A program made the position numbers and the translations under genes. Positions 16,641 through 30,337 of a stretch of 64,000 nt of DNA are shown here, in pieces (position 1 is the stretch's first letter; each line of letters opens with the position of its first letter). The DNA comes from Notospermus geniculatus (lineage: Eukaryota > Nemertea > Pilidiophora > Heteronemertea > Lineidae). Where the stretch lies: positions 93,220 through 157,219 of the forward strand of contig NMRB01000807.1 in assembly GCA_002633025.1 (NCBI GenBank), given 5' to 3'. The notes below the pieces were generated by a model. The model saw only the letters and a list, made by a program, of their open reading frames with translations, was not told the origin of the DNA and ran no database searches.

Positions 16641-19100
16641 ACCTTTGATTTGCTGAGACCTTCGTGCCAAGTCTGTGTTTGGTGGTACACTTGTCTCTTG
16701 AAAATTACAACATAGACTACCTATGTTTTAAAATTCAGTAAAGAACCATTCATAGGCCTACACCCAACATACTGCCGCTGAATCTGTTTCTTGATTGTCT
16801 ATTCTAAATCACAAGTGTCGATGCTGACATGTATATTGTTACTGACAAAGTGGTCGGACTCCATATGCAGGACGTAATATTGTGGCAACATATGGCACGT
16901 CGAAAGAAAATCCCAGTCCACACCTAATTGAATGTACATATAGGCCTACATGTACCATCGAAATGATCGGTAACAATAAGTGTCTCTACTTTCACGCTTT
17001 CACCGAAGGAAAATATGCTTTTGCGTTGGGGAAGCCATCCGTGCAAGAAAACCCGACATTCGCACGACCCTGGGACACTCGAAACGTAATGGCCCAGGCC
17101 AGCAAGAGAAACCTACATGCAGCTCACGTAAATACCATAATTAAAGGCCCAGTACGCTTCCAAACATACATGATGTGAAAAAAAGGCATATTATTGAGTA
17201 ATACTTACTTTATTTTACTCCGATAAGTCTATTGGTGACTTTACGTCCACGCAATACAGTCCCAACGAACAGTCTTCTCCAACCGGACGACCGCGAATAA
17301 AATCGCTATAATTTATGCGATCCTCGTCCGCTCGTCGCTCTGTATCATGAATCGCCTAGGTATATCGCATGCCGTAGAGTATAATAAACATATAATACTT
17401 TTCACAATTTTCATTCAATTCAGAAGCGTCCACGTGGTCTTTTAGTCAATGAGGCACCTTTCATGCACGTACATGAAGTCACTGATAGAACGGTGAATAG
17501 TATAGAGAAAGTATGGTTAGGAAAATATCTTTTGACACGTTTTGCATAAGGTCGGTGCGATCTTTGCGTTACTTGCAAACCTCCGACTGTTTGACACAAC
17601 CTTATCATCTCGAGTTCAATTGATCATAACATCTTAGTACATATATTTTTTTTCTGACTGGGTGAAGTTTGAATTCAATTTAGAGGACACTTCACCGACA
17701 TCTGTGGCCGTACCAGATTAGATAACTCAATAAACCAGGAAGAATGGTGCAGGACATCTTTCATTAAATGCCAATTGGTCGAATGCTGAGGCCTACACAT
17801 CTGTTTATCGACCTGACTTGATTCTTACGTGCTTAGTGGAGTGTACGACTCGCCATGGTTTTCTAGTTACTGTAGTAACAGAACTGTGATAATCACCCAC
17901 TGGTGATCCATTCATGAATAATTCATATTTTGCTTCATATATCCACATCCTTTCATAAATGATGTGTTCGGAGATGATGGACGGTCATGCAACTCTGAAT
18001 ATCACTTTTTTTTGTAGACGACGAGGACGAAAAGCGCCCAGCTTGATTGAGAGAGTGTACCAGGACCGCCATTCTATACGTGGATCTCTTCAGTTTAAAC
18101 GAAGCGGTTTGTCCATGAATGCCAGTATGCCCTAAGTAAACGCAACATCTTTCTTGTATTGGCTCATGTCAGTGTAGCCTACGTTACTTTTGAAACATCT
18201 TGAACACTTCCGTTTGTTCCTTGAAGGAACCTTCGATGTCTGTCATATTGATGTACTGCCTTTACCACTCACTCACTGTATACATCTGCATCACATGCAA
18301 TCATTGATGCACAATGTTACTATAGAGTCAATGGAAAATGGACTGGTCATGTGTGTGCAGGTAACAATTGTTGTCCTTAGCAACACTGACTGATCATTAA
18401 ACCATTGGTCTTAAATGATTTTTTAAATAGAAATTACTGGAAATTTGAATACGAACGCGAATCATCGATTTGATATTTACACGGGACGGGGTATCTCGAT
18501 AATGAGGTCATACATATTTGCCTCGAGTATGGCACTTTAAAATTGGTATAACAATGCGAATCACAACTAGGCCTATAGGTAATGCCTTTGACAACTTTCT
18601 GACTTCTCTAACTACTTGTAAAGTATAGGCTACATGTATAGGCCTGCAGCTCTCAATTTTATTGGTATCGACGGTTTTTCGACGTGTACAGTAAAAAACA
18701 CAGTGGTATGCCTTCCCTATTACACTATATTGCTTGGCTGATGTTTTCGATGTACATATCTATGTCCATGTTCAGCATGATAATACCTATTGATCACTGG
18801 CGTATCAATTATACATATTTATCCATCATATATGACCATGGTGACAAAGGCAAGCACATTTGTCTTCTTTTGGTGCTTTAAAATATGGCGTCGTGGGATG
18901 CAAGCATCACATGCGAATTAATTGGCTTGATGGACAACATCATGCGATCTTAATTGTTTTGTAATGGCAGGAGGAAACTCTGTGTATTACATGCACTTGA
19001 ATGTAGTCTGTTGCATATATAAGATTGTGTGTCACGTGAGTCACCAACGACTTTTCCGCCGATCGGCCGGTCACAGTTGTTCAAACGACTGGTTTCAACA
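16641..19100. other. Intergenic, no gene recognised
   Basis: Several short open frames (for example 16882-17178 plus) lack domain motifs or convincing splice sites. I see nothing further. Confidence 0.4.
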
Positions 19101-19300
19101 CCTGGGCCCGGTTGCACCAAAGGTCGTAGGGTGCTGTCCCGGGGTGCTGTCTAAAAGAAGAACAAAATGGGTTGCACCATCGATGTTTTAACTTTCTAAC
19201 CTTCTAACTTTCCTGCCTATGCAGTTACGACATGTCTTAGGGGTTGTCCCAAATTCCATATCTTACGATACGAACTTAAATTTGGTGCAACCGGACCCAG
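19101..19300. mobile_element. MITE with cctgggcccggttgcaccaaa ends
   Basis: The left end ctgggcccggttgcaccaaa is the inverse of tttggtgcaaccggacccag at the right, with one mismatch. The interior is about 160 bases with weak self-complementarity. Confidence 0.8.
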
Positions 19301-20505
19301 AGTAGATCGCCCTTCTCCCAGACTGGAACTTAAACTCCCTACGCTGTTGTGTACCGCGCCCCCTTCGGTTTACCCGCTCTCCACAACTGCTTAACTTCGT
19401 AAAATTCGCCGCGTGTGGTCACGTACAGATGGCGCCGAGAGAGTCGACCAATGAGAGCACCGAGCAACCGGTAACCAAGCTGGCCTGAGACACTTTTTCA
19501 TTGGCCGAGTGGTTCGTAGCCATGGTAACACAAGAACATCCGTTGCCAACGGGCCAAAGAGTTCTGAAAGCAGCGTGCTGATAGGCTGTAAAACNAAGCA
19601 GAGGGTCAGAAGTATGACATTGCTGTGGTTCTTATATCGGTTACCTTTTTTGTACGGTATGGTGCTTGATAGATGACAACAATGTTTGTAATAAATTCGA
19701 AAGGTATATCATTAGTATCGGCGCTGATTTGACATTTTCCATTGAAAATGTAACGTTGTGATACATGTATTCTGCCGGTTATCAATCATGAGTCCGTGAT
19801 CAGACTAGAGCCCCCGTCACATATCCACTCCGCGGCCCGTACGGCGAGTAAAAACAGACATTTTGGCCAACGGTGCCCAGTTTGGTCCAGTCTAATTTCC
19901 GCTTATCTATTGAGGCGATTTCGGCATGATTCATCTTAGATCCGAGTTTCAAGTCTCTAAAATCCGCAGCAAGCCGCTGGGTGGGGAAAATCGTACGGGG
20001 CCCGGTGCATTTGTGACCTCGGCTTTACCAAGGTCCACGAAGAACTGCGAGTGAGACCATGGCCATCGCATGCACAATCGTGCACGTAAACAACACCTTA
20101 TCACGTCTTATTTGGGGTGACTGATTCAAACACAACGTTTATTTTAGAACCTCCGACTGTCTTCCATCGCCCTCATATTTCAGACTTGCAATCCGACTTC
20201 TGTTCACAAGGCTTTCGTTTAGAGAAAAGGAATGCTTTGTGCTATATCAAGTACGTGAGACAAAACACTCACGGTTCAAAGATACAGGCATTAACGGTTT
20301 TTTTGTTTCATTTTTCTGGGCAAACCTCCTGCCTGAACTTCGTACATTTGGCACTCGTCAGTCGTCGGGCTACATGTACGTCTGATCAAGAATATATTAT
20401 ATTCTTGGTCTGATGTATGCCAATTAAAATACATCAGGAAATACTGCCCATGCCCAACACGTACCAGGTAACGCTAGATACGGTTCCCGATACGGTTCTG
20501 ATACT

Positions 20506-20650
20506 CTTAAGGCGCTGCTCCACGTGACAGTTTTCGGTCGAAAGTTTGCTGTCGGATAGTAGCTGTCCAAAGACTATTCCGTGGAAGTTGTTCAGCTAGT
20601 GACTGTATGACAGCAATAAAAAAACTGCCACGTGGAGCAGCACCTTTAGG
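20506..20650. mobile_element. Foldback MITE, ggcgctgctccacgtg ends
   Basis: aaggcgctgctccacgtgac at the left is the near-inverse of tgccacgtggagcagcacctt at the right. The interior holds ctgtcggatagt and gactgtatgacag. Confidence 0.75.
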
Positions 20651-20694
20651 ATTGACTATCGCCGTCTATACAGTGCATGCAAAATGAACACTAC

Positions 20695-20825
20695 GGGCCG
20701 ATTTCACAAAGGGTGTTTAAGACTTAGACGCGTGTAACTTCGTCAAATGCATGGGACGTGGAAGTGCGTGCATTTAGTGAAGTTACATGCGTCTAAGTCT
20801 TAAACACCCTTTGTGAAATCGGCCC
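20695..20825. mobile_element. Foldback MITE family D, copy 1
   Basis: gggccgatttcacaaagggt.. and its inverse acaccctttgtgaaatcggccc at the right. The arms of about 50 bases include gtttaagacttagacgcgtg. Copy 2 is at 50384-50485. Confidence 0.88.
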
Positions 20826-21944
20826 TACATGTATTCGACTGCCAAAGGCAATCTTCAAACTTGAACAGTCGACTGCAAAGCAACATTCGACAGCAAGACA
20901 GCCTACACGGTCGATCGTCATCATCTGACCAGTTTAGTTTAGTTCTCAGTTTTATCACTACCATTTGAAGTGGCGCTGCCTACTCTTTCAATCGGTAGAG
21001 TCGTCCTAAACTTAGAGAAAACTCCCAACAGTTTCAGGTTGCTGCTGATCATGTACATTTATGGGACTTGTTATTGATGGGGTGGAAATTTGGAGAGGGC
21101 CAGGCCTTGCCAAATTCTCCCACAGACCACTATGATTCTCACACAACTCCGCATATAAAGTAGTTGTGTAGCCGACAAAGTGTACACGCAAGCAACTCGA
21201 GTGGAGTTGCAATGCCACCTACCAGACTTTCGAGTAACTAAAACCTGAACTTGACCAAAAATCGCTTCAAAATCAGTGAAATCTTTCAAATAAAAGGAAG
21301 ATTCCTTTCTTTCTGCACTAGATATGAATAAGCTGAACATGATCTTCGTCTGTTTGGTCAGTCGTTGATGGAATGAAAAATTGCTTGAAACAAAGAAAGA
21401 AGAACTCCTTTGAAATCAATACATGTTCACGTATGTCCAGCACACTGTCAGGTGTGGTACGGACAGATGATGATTTCTCTAATGAGATCTACATACGTTG
21501 GGACTCCATTTGAAGGTGACTCTCAACGAGCAGCTGAAGGCATGAAGTTACACGACACGTGGAGAAGCACCTTGTTTCATGATTTGAAGAATGTAGATGT
21601 CAGAAAAAAATCACCATTGTCTTCAGTATTGTAGGCCGACTCAGTGGCATGATGCACCACCAGGTAAAAAAAGATCATTGTGACCTATTGCAAAATATGA
21701 CAGCAGCGTTGGAAGGTCGCAGTTGGTGAAAAGAAGGGATGAGTGAAATGACAAGGATGACATGGAGTTTCTTATTAAATCATGTCCGTTGACAGACTGT
21801 GTTTCATCTTGCGGTTTTTTACTGCTTGGAATGACAAAGCTGCTTAGAGAGACTAATACCTGACAGATCCTGAGGCTGAGAGGAAGTCGTGCGTTTTTCG
21901 ACCTTGATTACAGCATTTTGTCATCGTTAATTACAGTCCTTTGA

Positions 21945-22350
21945 AAGTACACCAAAATCGCAATTGCATGTAGGCCTAAGCATGGAGATATGGCTTTGCT
22001 AATGGGATCTAGCTCCAACATTACCGTTTATCAAAAGCAGTACAGGAATTCGATTCGAAGATTCAACAGCCTGCTGTGTGGTCAGCAATACCGACCATCA
22101 CCAGCCGAAAAAGCTGGACCACGGGCGGATCCAGAATCATGGGAAAGAGGGGACACAGCCAGCGCACATCGTGGAAAACCTCGGTCAAATTTTAACATCT
22201 TTTCAAAATTTCGAAATTTCCCGGTCAATTTTAAAGATTTTCCACAAAATAGAGGGGGCACGGGCCGGGTGTGCCCCCCCCCCGTGGATCCGCGCCTGTA
22301 GGACCCCGACAATGCCAGATCTCTGTGACCTTACAACTGCGATTTTGGTG
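21945..22350 (+). repeat. Dispersed repeat R1, plus copy, interrupted by a MITE
   Basis: Blocks gggatctagc, ctccaacatta, caacagcctgct, gtggtcagca and aagctggacca appear in the same order as on the minus strand at 54245-54510. An inverted piece (acaactgcgattttggtg) follows at about 22334-22351, matching accaaaatcgcaattg at 21951. Confidence 0.6.
22122..22302. mobile_element. MITE with ggcggatccag-type ends inside R1
   Basis: Left end gggcggatccagaatcatgg; right end cccccgtggatccgcgcc. It is inserted within the R1 copy, which resumes only as an inverted fragment on the far side. Confidence 0.6.
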
Positions 22351-22992
22351 TATGTGACAGATGAGCACCAACTACAAATGAATCGGGAATGAATTGAACG
22401 CAAAATAATAAACTATCTGAACGTATTGTTTAATGATTACATGTAATCTGCACCCCAATTCAGTCAGAATACGAACAGTGAGCTAATGAATATCATTGCA
22501 CTGCGGCGTCTTTGGTTTCAACCAGCGTAAAAACTAGTTAGCTGACAACACGAGCTTGGCAGTATTGATCATCCGATCCAAATTGGATTCACCATAATCT
22601 TTCCTTTGAGAGCGATATTCTAATGATAAATCCAAGATACACACATCCCAAAAGATGACCGTTTCCTCCGCTTTCGTTCAGAACGCAACCCATCGCGCTG
22701 CCATTGACAACGCGCATCGGCTACAGTAACTGGGATTACTCCGCGGTCGTGAAAAGGCAGCATCGATTGCAGGGCAGTAACCGTTACTTCAGATAACGCA
22801 GTGCATGTCATTGGCTTCGTGCCTGCCACATTGGTAATAGGATACAATCAAACTTGACGTGGATATAGCGTGGTTGAGGATACGTAAAAACTGTGCACGC
22901 GAAATATTACCTCTCAAAAGTATTTAGAGAGAAGCTGAGAACCTTTCCACTCGAGAGGAATAAGGCTGCTTGCCGTCGAGTCGGAGAACGAA

Positions 22993-23081
22993 ATGGATAA
23001 AGAGCAACTGAAACGCCAAAGAGATATACTTCAGAGGCAAAAAGGCATTGATAGAATGCTCCTCTCTGAATCATTAGCTGA
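22993..23081 (+). CDS. G-protein gamma subunit, exon 1
   Basis: First coding exon of a heterotrimeric G-protein gamma subunit, which pairs with G-beta at the inner plasma membrane. ATG at 22993-22995 (G at -3, G at +4) opens MDKEQLKRQRDILQRQKGID, then RMLLSESLAE. The charged coiled-coil helix with IDR..SES closely resembles known gamma subunits such as insect G-gamma-1. The exon ends GCT GA followed by a perfect donor gtaagt (23082-23087), leaving phase 2. The first base of the exon at 63005 completes GAG. No other candidate for the first exon was seen. The 5' UTR and promoter upstream are not marked by any clear signal. Confidence 0.88.
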
Positions 23082-23370
23082 GTAAGTAAGACCCTTTGTC
23101 TCAATTACTTCTTGAAACCCTTCCATTGCAAAAGATATATTTTCAATTTGTCAATTTTTTGGGTTTACTTATGTCCTTGGAGGAATTCCTCCAAGAACCG
23201 TCTAAAACAGGCGCCTTTTTTTACATACCATGGCCCAACGGCCGTCGTCTGTCGCCAGTGTCATCATGAACAGAGGTGGCATGTTGAAACTTATAAACTT
23301 ATCTGCAGACCGAAACTTAGCGCAACTAATTGTCAGTACGCAACCATAAAGGAATCAGTTCCTTTATGAC

Positions 23371-23735
23371 GCAACCCGACTGTAGGTGGCGCTTTGTAAA
23401 AAAAATGGTCACATTTCCTCAACTCGACTCGCTGGAATCGTGAAACCTTTCTGATGGTTTCCTCTAAATGAAATAACCTCAGAAGCAAATCCTAATTTTT
23501 CCAACATGTGGTGCTATTCGCTTCCAGAACATTCGATGTCGTGAAAAGGTCGGTCGCAACCCGACTGTAGGTGGCGCTTTGTAAAAAAAATTGGTCACAT
23601 TTCCTCAAATCGGCTCGCTGGAATCGTGAAACCTTTCTAATGGTTTCCTCTAAATGAAATAACCTCAGAAGCAAATCCTAATTTTTCCAACATGTGGTGC
23701 TATTCGCTTCCAGAACATTCGATGTGAACACCCAG
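23371..23735 (+). repeat. Tandem direct duplication, unit about 184 bp
   Basis: cgcaacccgactgtaggtgg begins both copies (23371 and 23555). They run on in parallel to gaacattcgatgt with only a handful of differences. Confidence 0.9.
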
Positions 23736-24833
23736 GCTTCGCTGTTTACTTCTTGCTTCCAGTTATAACGTCAGAGATTTTGAGACGAGATGTTTTTATT
23801 TTGTAATAATCGAATTAACTGAGTTCAAAACGTTGGTCTGGAGATTTCTCCTCTTACCTCAGGCACATAGGAAATGTTACACAGATGCCTTAATTAGGTA
23901 TTGCCTTTGACGTATTACCTTATAATGTTCAGGATGTGGCGCCTTTGATTTTAGTATACGTGACATTTGAACAGTTCGATATTTTGTTCACCTTGAACTA
24001 TATAAGGCTAGAATGTTTTGGGCGTGGGCTGGTTTCCCTTCATTCATAAGGCGTATTTTTAACCCTTTTATTACATAAATAGGTTCCCATTTTCGAACGC
24101 AGGGTTGGCTACTTTTGTACATGTAAGTGCAGTACGTCACAGCAATAAATCACAAATGATTGTGATACTTAATTCGGACCAACTGCTTCGATAAATTTCA
24201 TTACCTTCGGCCCCTTTAAAATCCCTTGTCATTTCCGCCTCTGAAAGTGCCTTCCTACTTCCGTGTTTGTACATGTACCTAAAGTACAATCTACTCGATA
24301 TGAGGAATTCCCTCTAAACATGCTCAAGACATGAACACCGTTCATCGAGAGCCGGCCGCTTAATACCAGCATGTTTGTGTACCCAATTTTTTTATGGAAG
24401 AGCCTGGAACCGCATCTCATCAAATGCATCTCTTCGGCATCGTCACTTTGTGGAGGTAGATTACCTAATTTGCCGTAATCAATTGAAGCAATATTTTCGT
24501 TCCATTTCCTCCAATAATGACAAGAAGCACCCTAATAGCCTTGCGGCGTCAATATCTCCTTTTTGAAATTGGAAAAGAAACATGACAGTGAGAGAGAATG
24601 CTTGATTGCATGCTGTACCCCTTTGGGGTGGGATCGTTGATGCGCAGTTTCTTCACCCCGAACTGATACCTACATTATACTAGCACAGGTAATGTACATG
24701 TCTGCGAGTACATCGCCCGGGAACATCGACACCAAAGTTTGCAGTGTCTCATGAATGAGAGGGAACATTTAGAAGCCTGCCTCACACTGGAGCTATCTGC
24801 TGAGCAAAAAGTCATTCGAGACCGTTTGCTCAC

Positions 24834-24892
24834 NNNNNNNNNNNNNNNNNNNNNNNNNNNNNNNNNNNNNNNNNNNNNNNNNNNNNNNNNNN
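24834..24892. other. Assembly gap of 59 N
   Basis: Run of unknown bases. Flanking sequence shows no recognisable gene, so the gap is not known to interrupt one. Confidence 0.99.
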
Positions 24893-25684
24893 TATGCTCA
24901 TCCTCGGTTCCAATACCGTGAAAAATTAATTCGCAGACCATAAAACACTCGGAGCACTTCGGTTATTTTCATCATGGACTTTGGTAGATATTAATATTTT
25001 GGGAGTAATATGATGAAATATTCGATTGGGAGTTGATTTCACATTTTTCATATTCAAATTTTATTATTAATATGGCTCGTATTCGTGGTCATGGTGGTTG
25101 TTGGTCTGTGGGACATCAAGTCCCGGAGACGAGGTTGAAAAAAATAGTTGATATTTCCGCCATTAGGTGTCGCGCGTGCCGATTCTATTGTGCGCCATGT
25201 AAACAAACTTCATGTCGAACACGTGCGTGAATGAGGAATATTTTCATCGATCTACCACAAAGTCCGGAATTTTGTTCGTTTTCATGTAATTGAGGATGTT
25301 GCCTATGATATATGACACACACTGGTAGCTCTTGGAATGCTGGCAAGGTATTTTTAGGCAAAATTTCGACGTTTTAAAAATTTCTCCAGCCAAAAGTCAC
25401 TTGGCTGTCGGTTTGTTGTGGCTTTTTCGAGTGGCGGCCATTTTCCTCGAAACCGTCTATTTGCGAAGAGGACTTTGCCTGGTAGCAATTTTATTTCTTT
25501 TAACGGTATTGTTCGATTGCTTTCAAAGTCTCCCGACAGCATACGCACAACGTGTTGCACGAATTCCAGCCGTGCCGTGCATTCCAACCTCGGCCAAAAT
25601 TCAGAATCGCCGATTGCCACGGGTTCTTGCTAGTAACTCAATAATGGCCTAAACAGGTACAATAATGTCCTTGTAGACTTCACA

Positions 25685-25838
25685 ATAGGGAGGATTAGAA
25701 ATCAAACGATAAACGTAAACGTTAACGACAACGTTATTTTTGTACCGAAAATGCAATATAAAATCTGGTTAACATGTTAGTATGAAAAATAATCGTAAAA
25801 TTTACGTTTATTGTTTGATTTCTAAACCTCCCTATTCT
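25685..25838. mobile_element. Foldback MITE, aatagggaggattagaaatc ends
   Basis: aatagggaggattagaaatc at the left and gatttctaaacctccctatt at the right are inverse. The interior is aaacgtaaacgtt-rich with matching taaatttacg on the other arm. Confidence 0.82.
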
Positions 25839-26294
25839 CGGTATATTTTCGAACATCATCCACGTACATGTACTTGGTATTCATGGGCACCACTAGAACC
25901 GATGAGACTGATATGCCATACACAGATGAATCGCCTCCTAAATTCCAAGGCGGTGTCTTGCTTTGTCCACCGTCCTCGGAGTTCGCCACATGCATGATGC
26001 TCTGGGGCGTTCTTCCGATCGGGGAAATTACCGAGCCATTATCGAATCCGTTCTACAACAGACACTCCTGCATCTGTTCAGGGTCAGATTATGCTTCGGC
26101 AAATCCTGCTGATCGATATTCAGAGTTTATGCCGATAGATACGCTTGGACGAATCCTCCTCCATGCTCTAGTATACTGCTCTAATCTCTCGGAAACATTA
26201 GATATCAAGTCAAGTAGCTGCGATTCACTCGCTGAAATGAAGGCTACACGACGACATGACTGCTGTCGCTGTGTATGCGGCGTCCACTTGCCTG

Positions 26295-26698
26295 TCGGCA
26301 AGTCCACGGTCTCGGATGTGACATTCTTTCACTTAATTGTGCTGTTTCTGCAACTTTTGGAACCACAGAAAGATGAAATACTCTGTACCGTTTCAGCCTC
26401 TTGTCCTACGCCCCTGGTATGAATTAAGTTCATTGTGGCTCATGATTAAGGCATTGTTTGCTAATTTTTACGTCACGGACGTGACATCAAACATGTGATG
26501 TCACGTCCGTGACACAACTACATGTAATTAGCAAACAGTGCACTGATTATGAATCCAACGAACTTAATTCATACGAGGGGCATAGAAGGACACGAGCCTG
26601 ACATGATGCAGGGTACTTAATCGTCCTTTGGTGCCATGAGTTGCAGAGACCGCACTGAACAAAGTAAAAAATATCACGAATATGACCGTGGACTTGCC
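26295..26698. mobile_element. Diverged foldback, about 150-base arms
   Basis: ggcaagtccacggtc at the left and gaccgtggacttgcc at the right start arms that match with many substitutions through tatgaattaagttc. The centre is a tighter hairpin (tcacggacgtgacatcaa, ttgatgtcacgtccgtga type) near 26474-26515. It overlaps the end of a spurious 184-codon plus frame. Confidence 0.75.
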
Positions 26699-28530
26699 CC
26701 TTTGTATTCGCCCCCTCACCTTGGAGACGCAATAAATGGCTTGGTAATGCTTTAAGCCGGGGAAGAAAAAAGAACGTAATATCGTTTTCCTTTCCTTTGT
26801 CCACTGTTGTGATTAGGCACTTTGTACTCACTGCATGTAAGCCTTTGAGCACGAAGAAAAGTAGACAGAGCTTGATCGAAAAAGGATTTGAGGCATTATA
26901 AGTACATGTAATCATGATGATCAGAAGGCAATCATCCACAGCACAGGGTGATTTAATCAAATGAGTATATAATGACTAAGGCTCATACTGCGACCAACTC
27001 GTTTAATTATTAATTACACGTACGACATTGATTACCAGGACAATTAACTTGAGTCCAGGTTTAGACACTGGATTCGTCATCTGATAGTCCGGTAGTATCC
27101 GATGTTTAACTGATCATCACCCGATCGAATGTCTCCAAGTGCTCAAGCACTTACAGTTCCCCATTTTGAGAGCTATCATGTCGTCCTTGAGCATATAGCT
27201 GACACGATCAACATCCGTGCAGAAACCTCTACTTCTGTAAAGGCAGATGGTCGATCATGGTCAAGGGCACTAGCAGTGGGCTCAAAGTCAACACGCCGGT
27301 CAGAAAGATTAATTTACTCTATTTGGTTCCATTACTTCTCCACACAGAGCAATAATACAGGCGTACCATTTACATCACAAACAGTTCTATTCAATGGAGA
27401 TCAAACATTTACAAACCTATATCACGAGTCTCCCTTAATCGTTTCTGAGGCGTGGTTCAATCGAGAGGTATTATTTAATGGGCTATTACACTAATTAATC
27501 GCCAAAACTCCGATCTTCTTCCATTCATCGTTTTCACCAATGGCCATCATCTTCGTTTTTGCCAAATATGCACATGCGTATTGCACATTTTCTTTGCTTC
27601 AGTATTCGTGTACATTTTGCCTGCCGGGTCCATCGCGCATGCGCGAGATCCGTCAACAACCAAAATGGCGCCCCTGATGGAAACGATGAATACAGGGCAA
27701 TGATACTGAAAATGACGGTTCCATACTGTCGGCCTATAGATCACCGCCATCCAGATCAAACACGGTTCAGAAATGGTTAAGATACATCATGGGTGATTCA
27801 GCAACCGTCGATAGTAATTACTGCTGACGTCACGACTAGATCTCCGGATCAGCCCTCGATGAAGCGATGTCATTCGTCATCCTGGCCTTGAGAGCTAATT
27901 TGGCATTAAACGAGGGAACATCATGGGGTGGTGGTCGGGGAAAGCTTTTCCTATTAGTATCTATAATTGGTGATTTATTAGCTCTAGCCACTGTTTGTAA
28001 ACTGCGAGGCTACAGAATGACACTGTCGTTCCTATGCCACGAACTCCGTGTATACCGGAATAGGTCTGCTTTCCCCGGGGAATTGTGTCCTACCCTTCAA
28101 TCAATGGGGGATAACAGGTCGCATTGAAACCAAAGATCTTAGATTAAAGTCATACAGAGAACGATCTTTTCCCATGTGGCGAAAGGGTGATACAGACTGG
28201 CGGGGTTTTCGTGCCGCTGTCGCTTTACCGGATTATTCCTTACGGCTGACGTTACATCTTGGAAAGGCTCAATAAAACAGTATTTCCATCTATTCCTCGA
28301 TATCCTCTGTACACGATACGTGTCACATGACCCTAATCCTGTATCATGTGTAGTGAGACATTCGCTCGAAACTCAGATAACGTTACAAAAGACTTGAAGG
28401 ACTAAACAGCGAAGGGAAACAGCGGAAATGGCAGTAGGTATGGTTTGATATTTCAACAGGATTTCATGTTGTCAAAGAACAAATAATTAGCGTAGCTTCT
28501 TTTCTTTTATCATGAGGACATCCTAATCTA

Positions 28531-28620
28531 GTCTGGTTCCCTGACCTGCTGTATGGTGGCGCTGACTGATGGTGCGCACCATCTGTCAGCGCCACCATAC
28601 AGCAGGTCAGGGAACCAGAC
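28531..28620. mobile_element. Perfect hairpin, 36-base arms
   Basis: 28531-28566 and 28585-28620 are exact inverse copies (gtctggttccctgacctgct..) around an 18-base centre that is itself partly palindromic (tggtgcgcacca). The lack of any arm mismatch suggests a very recent insertion or strong constraint. Confidence 0.92.
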
Positions 28621-29174
28621 TAATCCTAATCATACAACCATGTCCCAGGTCCGATTTTGCCCTGTGTAAAACAAATGACACTAATGTCTGCTTGTGTAAT
28701 GTGCACAGATACATGTGTGCAAAGATATTTGCTGCCAAGCAAGGAAATCCGGGCACACACCCTGCGATCCATGAAACATAGTACAGCCAAGGGAACACTA
28801 CAGAATATAAAATAACGCGGTGCGGATATAAATTTACTCCGTTTTTATACACCACGCTCTATGCGTTCAGCTGTCAGTTTAATGCTAGTTTGTTATTCGA
28901 ATCAATTAAATCTATCTGTCGGTTATTCAGTAAATCAATTTTGTCGTGTTAAGTCTCTATGTGTTGAATGCATTTTCATTAGATGAATGAAAAGTAAATC
29001 CACTCGATACAAAGCATCGATGTGCATGTTTTTATGCATAACATCCATGAATAAGGTACCAAAATTTCCCTTGACGGTCAAACATCACAAATTCAAAAGC
29101 ATCCACTGTTGGAGAGAATTTTAAGAGTGATATATGGCAGTCATCGATGATCGGTTCTTAGTGCCTGCCTTACT

Positions 29175-29532
29175 CACTGAAAAACTCTAGGCCGTATTTT
29201 AGAACGTTCCTTAACATTAAGGTCCACCTTAAATCTATTGTTCTCGATGATTGACTTTAAGTCGACCTTAACGTTAAGGAACGTTCTAAAATACGACCCT
29301 CTGCTTCGTCAACATGACTAACTTAGGTTCGTTTTCCATTTTTCATCAAACCGAGTATCCAATTCGTCGAAATGACAGTCCACGGTTCGTCATTTGGACC
29401 ATCCTTGTTAGAGATTGTTTGAGCTACAACAAGGGTTCGTGGATTTGTCATTTCGACGAATTAGATACTCAGGTTGGTGATAATGGAAAACGAACCCAAG
29501 TTCGTCATTTTGATGAAGCAGATTTTTTCAGT
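29175..29532. mobile_element. MITE family F, copy 1, interrupted by family E
   Basis: The left tip cactgaaaaactct (29175-29188) is separated from the rest (ctgcttcgtcaacatgac.., from 29299) by MITE E. The body has ttcgtcgaaatgacagtcca and its inverse, and the right tip is gaagcagattttttcagt. An uninterrupted relative is at 45215-45467. Confidence 0.85.
29189..29298. mobile_element. Foldback MITE family E, nested in F
   Basis: ggccgtattttagaacgttc at the left and gaacgttctaaaatacgacc at the right are inverse with one mismatch. Flanked by ctct on both sides, a likely 4-base target duplication. Confidence 0.88.
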
Positions 29533-30337
29533 TGTCAAACGCAACCTTTCCTTAGCATTATCCATCGCATCGTATAGGCTACATATGTAGCCTAATTGCA
29601 ACCGTGTTTTTAACTCTCTTGAAGAACTATCACCACTTACTTTGGAGAATTTTTACTTGCCCACGGCGTTTAATCCGCTGTTATTGTCACGTACACGAAT
29701 CCTTTCCAAGACTAATTGATTTTTTTTCATTTAACCGTTGCCGTCATTTTTTAACATTATCCTGTTAGCAAACACGTTATCAGGTTTGTGTGACCTTGGC
29801 GTCTTCTTACATACCCTTCTGGTGATGCGGAAATGATACCTCTGCACGATATCAGTTACCACCGCTGAGATGTTGGCTGAAGGCAAGGAGACGAACATGG
29901 CCTTCATCCATGGTCATTGGTTCTGACATTACTGGCGATACCGGCGCAAGAGGAGTTTTTCAACATCCCCGATTGTTCTTTATATTTGGAATATTCGCAT
30001 CATCCTTATGTGTTCTACTACGGTATATGTCAAAGGAATGGTCAAGTCGAGTAACTACATGGACGTCACCTTGACGACGACAGGCAGGCGACTCTATCCC
30101 CCGTGACGGAACACGGCAAATCCTTCACCTCATGATTGAATGGCCACGCTGATGTCTTCTCGTGTTCATTAGGAACAATGAGCTTGTTAGTTTGATTTAC
30201 CGGGAGAATGACGTGCGGTTGTGGTGGGCGATTAGATCAGCAATGATAAACAGCTAAGGTGACGAAAGGAGGTCGTGAAGAGACCCCTTTGATACAGAGT
30301 CCGAAAATTTCTACATTTCGGTTCCTTCGAAAAGATT

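Noticed and set aside
25868-26422. 184-codon plus-strand frame as a gene
   Set aside because: No domain or signal recognised, no splice or start support, and its last third lies inside a foldback arm.
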